Shown: positions 58,671 to 64,000 of the stretch, in pieces | Layout of the letters: the number at the start of each line of letters is the position of its first letter | How positions within the stretch are numbered: the stretch's first letter is position 1 | Assembly: GCA_037414955.1 (NCBI GenBank) | Contig: JBBEWH010000021.1 | Coordinates: forward strand, 62,001-126,000 | Direction of reading: 5' to 3' | Length of the DNA stretch: 64,000 nt | Source: Phytohabitans sp037414955 | GTDB lineage: Bacteria; Actinomycetota; Actinomycetes; Mycobacteriales; Micromonosporaceae | Notes under the pieces: generated by a model | Seen by the model: the letters and a program-made list of their open reading frames with translations, nothing else | What the model was told of the DNA's origin: nothing | Database searches by the model: none | Program-made: the position numbers and the translations under genes

Positions 58671-58676
58671 TACGGT
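58671..58676 (+). promoter_or_regulatory. -10 box of leaderless DUF4031 gene
   Basis: TACGGT ends 7 nt before the ATG at 58684, directly after palindrome A20. Confidence 0.5.
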
Positions 58677-58683
58677 GACGATC

Positions 58684-58962
58684 ATGGTGTACGTCGACGT
58701 GCCCGCCTGGCCAGCGCGCGGGCGACTCTGGTCGCATCTGGTCAGCGACGTGTCATACGCCGAGTTACACGCGTTCGCCGAAATGCTCGGCGCGCCTCGG
58801 CGTGGCTTCGACCGCGACCACTACGACATCCCGGCGGAGCGATTCGCCGCGGCGGTCTGGTTGGGCGCCCAGGTGGTGCCGAGCCGCGAGATCGTGCGCC
58901 TGCTCCGCGCGGCTGGCCTCCGCCGCCCCAAGCAACGCCCACCACACCCACCACGCCCATGA
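58684..58962 (+). CDS. DUF4031 domain protein
   Basis: The 92-residue protein matches the short DUF4031 type: MVYVDVPAWPARGRLWSHLV, ELHAFAEMLGAPRRGFDRDH, and a basic Pro-rich tail. Function unknown. It is bracketed by palindromes A20 and A21 and uses its own leaderless promoter and the TGA of A21, so it behaves as a single-gene unit. Confidence 0.85.
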   Translation: MVYVDVPAWPARGRLWSHLVSDVSYAELHAFAEMLGAPRRGFDRDHYDIPAERFAAAVWLGAQVVPSREIVRLLRAAGLRRPKQRPPHPPRP

Positions 58963-59013
58963 TCAAGGCGTCCTTCAAGTCGTTATAGCTACTTGAAGGA
59001 CGCCTTGATCATG
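58958..59013. repeat. Palindrome family A, copy A21 (56 nt)
   Basis: CAAGTCGTTATAGCTACTTG centre; left arm gives the DUF4031 TGA; codirectional with the flavoprotein. Confidence 0.9.
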
Positions 59014-59048
59014 GGCGTGGTCGGGGTGCGACGGATAGCCTGCGGAAT

Positions 59049-60443
59049 ATGGGCGACCTCATTGACGATCTCCGTGCCGCGCTGCCCGAGGGCGCGGTGC
59101 TGACCGATCCCGATCTGCTGCGCGCTCACCAGCGCGACGAGGCTGACCTGTGCGCGTACGGGATGCCGGCCGTGGTGGTCCGTCCCCGGACCACCGACGA
59201 GGTGGCCGCCGTGGTGCGGATCGCGGCGGAGCGTGGCGCGCCGATCGTGCCGCAGGGTGCGCGCACGGGGCTCGCCGGCGCGTCGAACGCGATCGACGGT
59301 GGCGTCGTGCTGTCGACGATGGCCATGGACCGGATCGTCGAGGTCGACCCGGTGAACCGGATCGCGGTCGTGCAGCCGGGCGTGATCAACGCGGCGCTCG
59401 CCGCCGAGGTGGCGCGGCACGGCCTGCGCTACCCGCCCGACCCGGGCTCCTGGGAGTCGTCGACGATCGGCGGCAACGTGGCGACCAACGCGGGCGGCAT
59501 GTGCTGCGTGAAATACGGCGTGACCGCCGAGTATGTGCTGGGGCTGGAGGTGGTGCTGGCCACCGGCGAGGTGCTGCGCACCGGCCGGCGCACCGCGAAG
59601 GGCGTCGCGGGATACGACCTGACTCGGCTCTTCGTGGGCTCGGAGGGCACCCTCGGGGTGATCACGGAGATCACCCTCGGGCTGCGGCCGGCCGCCGAGG
59701 AGTCGCTGACCCTGGTCGCGGTGTTCCCGTCGACGGCCGCCGCCGGCGCCGCGGTCGCCGCGATCTCGGCCCGCGGCCTCACGCCGAGCCTGCTGGAACT
59801 GCTCGACCAGACGCATTTGCTGGCGCTGGAGGCGTACCGGCCGATGGGGCTGCGCACCGATGCTAAGGCGCTGCTGCTCGCGGCCGCCGACACCGGCACC
59901 CGCGCTGCCGCCGACCTATCGTCGATCGCCGCGCTGTGCGACGAGGCCGGGGCGGACGAGGTCTACGCCGCGACCGACACGGCGGAAGCGGCCGCCCTGC
60001 TCCAGGCCCGGCGGATGGCGCACGCGGCGATGGAGAAGTACGCGGCTGAGGCGTTCCCGGGTGGCAAGGGTGGTCTGATCATCGACGATGTGGCGGTGCC
60101 GCGGTCGGCATTGGCGGCGCTGCTCGACGGCACCGAGAAGATCGCCGCGGAGCACGGCGTCCCGATCGGGGTGGTGGGGCATGCCGGCGACGGCAACATG
60201 CATCCGAACATCGTGGTGGACCGCGCTGACCCGGCGAATGTGGCGCGGTGCCGGCGCGCGTTCGACGACATCATGGCGCTCGGGCTGTCGCTGGGCGGCA
60301 CCTGCACGGGTGAGCACGGTGTTGGGTTGCTGAAGCGGGAGTGGCTGGCGAAGGAGATCGGCCCGGTAGGCGTGCGCGTGCACCAGGCCATCAAGACGGC
60401 CCTCGACCCCGCCGGCTTGTTCAACCCAGGCAAGATCCTCTAA
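59049..60443 (+). CDS. FAD-linked oxidase (glycolate oxidase GlcD / D-lactate dehydrogenase type)
   Basis: The 464-residue protein has a PCMH-type FAD domain (VPQGARTGLAGASNAIDGGV, DPGSWESSTIGGNVATNAGG, DLTRLFVGSEGTLGVITEI) and a FAD-oxidase C domain (VVGHAGDGNMHPNIV, with metal-binding His; CTGEHGVG). It oxidises a 2-hydroxyacid such as glycolate or D-lactate. No GlcE/GlcF neighbours are present, so a D-lactate dehydrogenase-like role is favoured. ATG follows TAGCCT (59036-59041) by 7 nt. Confidence 0.9.
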   Translation: MGDLIDDLRAALPEGAVLTDPDLLRAHQRDEADLCAYGMPAVVVRPRTTDEVAAVVRIAAERGAPIVPQGARTGLAGASNAIDGGVVLSTMAMDRIVEVDPVNRIAVVQPGVINAALAAEVARHGLRYPPDPGSWESSTIGGNVATNAGGMCCVKYGVTAEYVLGLEVVLATGEVLRTGRRTAKGVAGYDLTRLFVGSEGTLGVITEITLGLRPAAEESLTLVAVFPSTAAAGAAVAAISARGLTPSLLELLDQTHLLALEAYRPMGLRTDAKALLLAAADTGTRAAADLSSIAALCDEAGADEVYAATDTAEAAALLQARRMAHAAMEKYAAEAFPGGKGGLIIDDVAVPRSALAALLDGTEKIAAEHGVPIGVVGHAGDGNMHPNIVVDRADPANVARCRRAFDDIMALGLSLGGTCTGEHGVGLLKREWLAKEIGPVGVRVHQAIKTALDPAGLFNPGKIL

Positions 60444-60448
60444 TTCCT

Positions 60449-60504
60449 CATGATCAAGGCGTCCCTCAAGTAGCTATAACGACTTGAGGGACGCCTTGAT
60501 CATG
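60449..60504. repeat. Palindrome family A, copy A22 (56 nt)
   Basis: CAAGTAGCTATAACGACTTG centre with intact arms, between convergent flavoprotein and glpD. Confidence 0.9.
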
Positions 60505-60513
60505 GGAGACGGG

Positions 60514-62304
60514 TCACGGGAGGGTGGTGGCGCGGTCGGCGGCGAACCCGCGTACGTCGGGGGCGCCCACCCGCGCGGCGTCCGCCGTCGCGTCGTCGGG
60601 CATCGTCTGCGACTGCCGCTCCGCCTCGACCCGAGCCAGGTAGTGCTCGACCTCGCGAGCCCGCACGGCCGCGTCCCAGCCCAGCACCGCGCCCATGATC
60701 TCGGCCGCGTGCTCGGCCGACTCGGCGCCGCGGTGCGCGGTCTCGATGGAGATCCGGGTGCGCCGGGTCAGCACGTCGTCGAGGTGCAGCGCACCCTCGG
60801 CACGGGCCGCGTACGCCACCTCGGCCGCCAGGTACTCCGGCGCGCCGGCGAGCGGGCTGGCCAGCAGCGGATCGGCCTGGATCAGCGCGAGCAGGTCCAG
60901 CGTCAGCGTGCCGTACCGCTCCAGGAGGTGTTCGAGCACGCCGGCCTGGACGCCGTGCCGGCGCGCCATGTCCAACCGGTCGCGCCACATCGCCTGGTAT
61001 CCGTCGGCGCCGAGCAGCGGCAGCTGGTCGGTGCGGGACGGCCGGTTGACGCCGAGCCGGTGCACAGCCCGGTCGACCACGTCGGCGGCCATCACCCGGT
61101 ACGTCGTGTACTTGCCGCCGGCCACCAGCATGAGCCCGAGCATCGGCTCGACAACGGCGTGCTCGCGGGAGAGCTTGGACGTCGAATCCGCTTCGCCGGA
61201 CAGCAGCGGGCGCAGCCCGGCGTAGACCCCCTCGATGTCGGAGGGCGAGATGGGCCGGTCGAGCCAGGCGTTGACCTGGTCGAGCAGGTAGGCGATGTCG
61301 CGCGCCGACGCCGCCGGATGCGCCCGGTCGAGCTGCCAGTCGGTGTCGGTGGTGCCGATGATCCAGTGTCCACCCCACGGCAGCACGAACAGGACCGACG
61401 AAGGGGTGCGCAGGATCAGCCCGGCGTCGCCGGTGATCGCCGAGCGGGGCACCACGAGGTGCACCCCCTTGGAGGCCCGCACCCGCAGGCCGGGGCGGAT
61501 GCCGGCGTCACCGAACATGGTGGACACGTCGTCGCTCCACACCCCGGTGGCCGCGATGACGGTGCGCGCCCGTACCTCGAACTCCTCGCCGCCCTCGAGA
61601 TCCCGTACCCGGACCCCGGTCACCTCGCGCGCCTGCCGCGCGAGGGCGACGGCGCGCGCGCTGGTCACCACGGCCGTCCCCAAGCTGGCCGCGGTGCGCG
61701 CCAGGGTGACCACCAGACGGGCGTCGTCGACCTGCCCGTCGTAGTACCGGATCGCGCCGGTCACCAGGTCGGGCCGCAGGCTCGGGAAGACCCGCCGCGC
61801 GCCGTCGCGGGTGAGGTGCTTGTGCAGCGGCATGCCGCGGCCACCGCCGAACACCCCGGCGAACGCGTCGTAGACCGCCACGCCGGCCCCGTAGTACAGC
61901 CGGCGCCAGGCCCGCCCGGGCCACTCGCGCAGCTCGTGGTCGCCGGGCAGCGGCACCAGGATCGGCACCGGCCGCACCAGGTGCGGCGCGAGCCGGGTGG
62001 CCAGCAGGCCGCGCTCGGTGAGCGCCTCGTGCACCAGGTGGAGCTCGAGCTGCTCCAGGTAGCGCAGACCGCCGTGGATCAGCTTGCTGGACCGGCTGGA
62101 CGTGCCGGCCGCCAGGTCGCGCGCCTCGACGAGGGCGACCTTGAGCCCGCGGGACGCGGCGTCGAGCGCCGCGCCGGCACCGGTGACACCGCCACCGACG
62201 ACCAGCACGTCGAAGCGTTCGCTGCGCAACCGGCGCAGGTCGGCGGCCCGGCGCTCCGGAGAGAGCTGGCCAGCGGCGTTTCGGGTTACGGCTGGATCAC
62301 GCAC
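60514..62304 (-). CDS. glpD: Aerobic glycerol-3-phosphate dehydrogenase
   Basis: The 596-residue FAD enzyme has the dinucleotide fold VLVVGGGVTGAGAALDAA, the GlpD signature GTSSRSSKLIHGGLRYLE, SSVLFVLPWGGHWIIGTTDTDW and VAGGKYTTYRVMA. It oxidises glycerol-3-phosphate to dihydroxyacetone phosphate and passes electrons to quinone at the membrane. The GTG at 62304 follows TACCGT (62316-62311) by 6 nt; the much longer frame beyond it overlaps the divergent protease gene and is rejected. Confidence 0.95.
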   Translation of the reverse strand: MRDPAVTRNAAGQLSPERRAADLRRLRSERFDVLVVGGGVTGAGAALDAASRGLKVALVEARDLAAGTSSRSSKLIHGGLRYLEQLELHLVHEALTERGLLATRLAPHLVRPVPILVPLPGDHELREWPGRAWRRLYYGAGVAVYDAFAGVFGGGRGMPLHKHLTRDGARRVFPSLRPDLVTGAIRYYDGQVDDARLVVTLARTAASLGTAVVTSARAVALARQAREVTGVRVRDLEGGEEFEVRARTVIAATGVWSDDVSTMFGDAGIRPGLRVRASKGVHLVVPRSAITGDAGLILRTPSSVLFVLPWGGHWIIGTTDTDWQLDRAHPAASARDIAYLLDQVNAWLDRPISPSDIEGVYAGLRPLLSGEADSTSKLSREHAVVEPMLGLMLVAGGKYTTYRVMAADVVDRAVHRLGVNRPSRTDQLPLLGADGYQAMWRDRLDMARRHGVQAGVLEHLLERYGTLTLDLLALIQADPLLASPLAGAPEYLAAEVAYAARAEGALHLDDVLTRRTRISIETAHRGAESAEHAAEIMGAVLGWDAAVRAREVEHYLARVEAERQSQTMPDDATADAARVGAPDVRGFAADRATTLP

Positions 62305-62310
62305 CCCACC

Positions 62311-62326
62311 ACGGTATCCGTAGTCT
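62311..62326. promoter_or_regulatory. Back-to-back -10 boxes of glpD and the membrane subtilase
   Basis: TACCGT on the minus strand (62316-62311) and TAGTCT on the plus strand (62321-62326) are 4 nt apart; start codons are 29 nt apart. Each -35 would fall inside the other gene's first codons. Confidence 0.55.
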
Positions 62327-62333
62327 GACGGCC

Positions 62334-64000
62334 ATGAGGAGCGGTCCGGGATCGGTGGTTGCTGCCGTCTTGATCGGCGTGTGGACGGTCGGTGTGACGC
62401 TCGTCGCACAAAGCGGCGGATGGTTCGCGGATCAGTTCGCGTTGATCTATGGCCGGTCCATCCCGGTGTGGGTCGAACCATTGATCGGTATCGGCAACGG
62501 GCTCCTCGTCGGGGTACCCGCCGCCCTGCTGGCCTTCGTCCCGCGCGGCGACGCGGTCCGGGCGGCGGGCCGGGTCTGGCTCGCCGGCGCGGCCGCACTG
62601 GCCGGCCTGAGCCTGCTCCGCGCGGTCCCGACCGCCCACAACGAGCTCTACCTCGGACTCCTCGCGCTCCTCCCGGCGGTCGGCGCCGTCGTCCTCCGGC
62701 GCTCCCGGCCGGCGGTCTCGACGTGGGCCGTCGCTGGTGGGCTCGCCATGCTGCTGCCCTGGCTGTGGCTGGGCGCGCTCGGCGGCGCGCTGGAAACCGG
62801 CAACGCGGTGCTGGCGGCCCTCGCCGTCGGCTGGCTCGCCGCCAGCCTGCTCGACGGCGCGCTCCGCGGCTCCGGCGTGTTCCTCGGCGGTCTGGTCGCG
62901 GGCGTGGCGTTGCTGCTGGTCGCCGCCGGGGTCGGGCAGAGCGGCGCGCAGCTCGCCGCGATGCTGGTGCTGCCGCCGCTCGGCTTCGCCGCCGTCGCGC
63001 TCCGGCAGAGCGCGGCGCTCGTCGGCCTCGCGGCCGTCGGCCCGCTGGCCTTCGTCGACCCGGAAGAGCTCACGCTGCTGCTCGCCACCCCCCGGGAACA
63101 GCCAGTTTGGACCGCCATCGCCGCCGCCAGCGCACTCGCCGTCGCGGTCCTTCTCGCTCTCGGGTACGCGGGCACGCGCACCCGGGAGTTCCGTTCGTGG
63201 GTCGCCGCCGGCGCGGCCGTCGTGGTGGCCCTGGCCGGCACCGCTGTCTACATCGGCCTCGGCCAGCCCGGCCTCTACGGCGAGCGGCTGTTCGTGGTGA
63301 TGAAGTCGCAGGCCGATCTGAGCGGCGTCACCGGGACCGGCGTCTATCCACGGCTGGTGGCGCACGCCGACGAGACGCAGGCCGACCTGCGCCGCACGCT
63401 CGACCGGTGGCACCTGCACTACACGCCGTACTACCTGGTCAACGGCGTCGAGGTGAGTGGCGGCCCGGTGGTGCGCGGGTGGCTGTCCCGCCGCGACGAC
63501 GTCGACCGGGTGCTGCTCAGCCAGCGGTTGCGGCCGCTGCCCTCGAACCCCGGCCCGAGCACCGGCGACGAGCCCGCCCCGACGACCCCGCCCTGGAACA
63601 TCACGATGCTCGGCGCCAACCGGGTGTGGTCGGAGTTCGGCGTCACCGGGGCCGGCATCGTGGTGGGCAGCTCAGACTCTGGTGTGGACGCCCGGCATCC
63701 CGCCCTGGCGGCCGGCTTCCGGGGCGGCGACGACTCCTGGCACGACCCGTGGGACGGCAGCCGCACGCCCACCGACCGCAACGGGCACGGCACCCACACG
63801 CTCGGCTCGGCCGTCGGCCGTACCGTCGGGGTGGCCCCCGGCGCGCAGTGGGTCGCGTGCGCGAACCTGGCCCGCAACATGGGCAACCCGGCCCGCTACC
63901 TGGACTGCATGCAGTTCATGCTGGCGCCGTTCCCGACCGGTGGCGACCCGTTCCGGGACGGGCGGCCGGAGCGCGCGCCGCAGGTGCTCACCAACTCGTG
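62334..64000 (+). CDS. Membrane-embedded S8 subtilase (3' end outside window)
   Basis: The frame is open from the ATG at 62334 to the window end. About the first 320 residues form a polytopic membrane domain of roughly nine to ten segments. Then comes an I9-like stretch (KSQADLSGVTG, ADETQADLRRTLDRWHLHY) resembling the propeptide of the 27951 subtilase. The S8 domain begins with Asp448 (SSDSGVDARHPA) and His485 (NGHGTHTLGS). The catalytic Ser lies beyond the window. ATG follows TAGTCT by 7 nt. The protease would sit outside the membrane. Confidence 0.88.
   Translation, partial: MRSGPGSVVAAVLIGVWTVGVTLVAQSGGWFADQFALIYGRSIPVWVEPLIGIGNGLLVGVPAALLAFVPRGDAVRAAGRVWLAGAAALAGLSLLRAVPTAHNELYLGLLALLPAVGAVVLRRSRPAVSTWAVAGGLAMLLPWLWLGALGGALETGNAVLAALAVGWLAASLLDGALRGSGVFLGGLVAGVALLLVAAGVGQSGAQLAAMLVLPPLGFAAVALRQSAALVGLAAVGPLAFVDPEELTLLLATPREQPVWTAIAAASALAVAVLLALGYAGTRTREFRSWVAAGAAVVVALAGTAVYIGLGQPGLYGERLFVVMKSQADLSGVTGTGVYPRLVAHADETQADLRRTLDRWHLHYTPYYLVNGVEVSGGPVVRGWLSRRDDVDRVLLSQRLRPLPSNPGPSTGDEPAPTTPPWNITMLGANRVWSEFGVTGAGIVVGSSDSGVDARHPALAAGFRGGDDSWHDPWDGSRTPTDRNGHGTHTLGSAVGRTVGVAPGAQWVACANLARNMGNPARYLDCMQFMLAPFPTGGDPFRDGRPERAPQVLTNS

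Noticed and set aside
5787..60504. Family A palindromes as a CRISPR array
   Set aside because: Copies are palindromic, kilobases apart and sit at gene ends; there are no regular spacers and no cas genes.
5787..60504. Short ORFs running through the palindromes (MKDALIM or MRDALIM starts, MIKAS endings)
   Set aside because: These come from the repeat sequence itself. The frames have no ribosome site and no conserved product, except the real end of the macrodomain gene.
62305..62598. N-terminal extension of GlpD by about 98 residues
   Set aside because: Arg/Pro-rich sequence antisense to the membrane subtilase; GlpD homology starts after the GTG at 62304, which has a good -10 box.
1..64000. 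tRNA or rRNA genes
   Set aside because: No cloverleaf-like segment with TTCGA-type T-arm and CCA-side pairing was recognised by eye; a tRNAscan run would be decisive.

Overview
The window is GC-rich chromosomal DNA from an actinomycete. It carries mycothiol genes, a SenX3-RegX3/PhoU/Pst phosphate system, GlnR, an LmeA-type lipid-binding protein and many leaderless genes with TANNNT -10 boxes. From memory of gene order, three blocks match mycobacterial neighbourhoods: regX3-senX3-gpm-ybjN-mshA-SDR (Rv0484c to Rv0491), XRE-hbhA-DUF2516 (Rv0474 to Rv0476) and glnR-lmeA-leader peptide-thiosulfate sulfurtransferase-sseC-mshD-pst (around Rv0814c to Rv0820). The overall style suggests Micromonosporaceae. 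That placement is inference, because no rRNA gene is present. I saw no tRNA, rRNA, CRISPR array, transposase or prophage.

Layout. 1-4.4 kb: a partial Cys-rich protein, regX3-senX3, divergent phoU, phosphoglycerate mutase. 4.5-11.1 kb: an MFS exporter, an alpha-methylacyl-CoA racemase-like enzyme, ybjN-mshA, an SDR and a methyltransferase-like protein. 11.1-16.5 kb: a sortase-type surface protein, a CAP-domain protein, a mycothiol-dependent isomerase family member, a GH1 glucosidase with a LacI regulator, and an EI24 membrane protein. 16.5-17.9 kb: a lower-GC patch with an NYN nuclease-like gene divergent from a macrodomain gene. 17.9-25.5 kb: a long minus-strand block (hydrolase, DUF2516, HbhA-like, XRE, asparaginase II, BKACE, YgfZ, Nur-like Fur regulator, nitrobindin-like protein), then a DsrE protein. 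25.6-34 kb: secreted and surface proteins, including a 1438-residue subtilase with kelch repeats and a polysaccharide deacetylase. 34-43.6 kb: glnR, lmeA, a sulfur-responsive Cys-rich leader peptide with sulfurtransferase genes, mshD and pstSCAB. 43.6-50.3 kb: NUDIX, an AbiEii-like nucleotidyltransferase with its small partner, an oxidoreductase, the pit operon, PPK2 and an ECF sigma factor. 50.3-64 kb: a DinG-type helicase, an AI-2E family permease, a GroES-like protein, PrsW, FUSC, HD, DUF4031, a GlcD-like flavoprotein, glpD and a truncated membrane subtilase.

Phosphate handling is the main theme. Sensor, regulator, phoU, the high-affinity pst operon, the low-affinity pit operon and polyphosphate kinase 2 are all here. 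PHO-box-like GTTCACC repeats lie at the senX3/phoU divergence, upstream of pstS and upstream of pit. Mycothiol is a second theme (mshA, mshD and a mycothiol-dependent enzyme family member).

The most striking feature is a dispersed set of intergenic palindromes. Family A has 22 copies, most of them exactly 56 nt, with arms starting CATGATCAAGGCGTCC. Family B has 3 copies. Of 15 convergent gene junctions, 14 carry an A or B palindrome, and the fifteenth carries an ordinary hairpin plus T-tract terminator. Fourteen genes take their TGA stop codon from the tip of a family A arm. The simplest reading is a repeated bidirectional terminator or 3'-end element. I know of no described family matching it.
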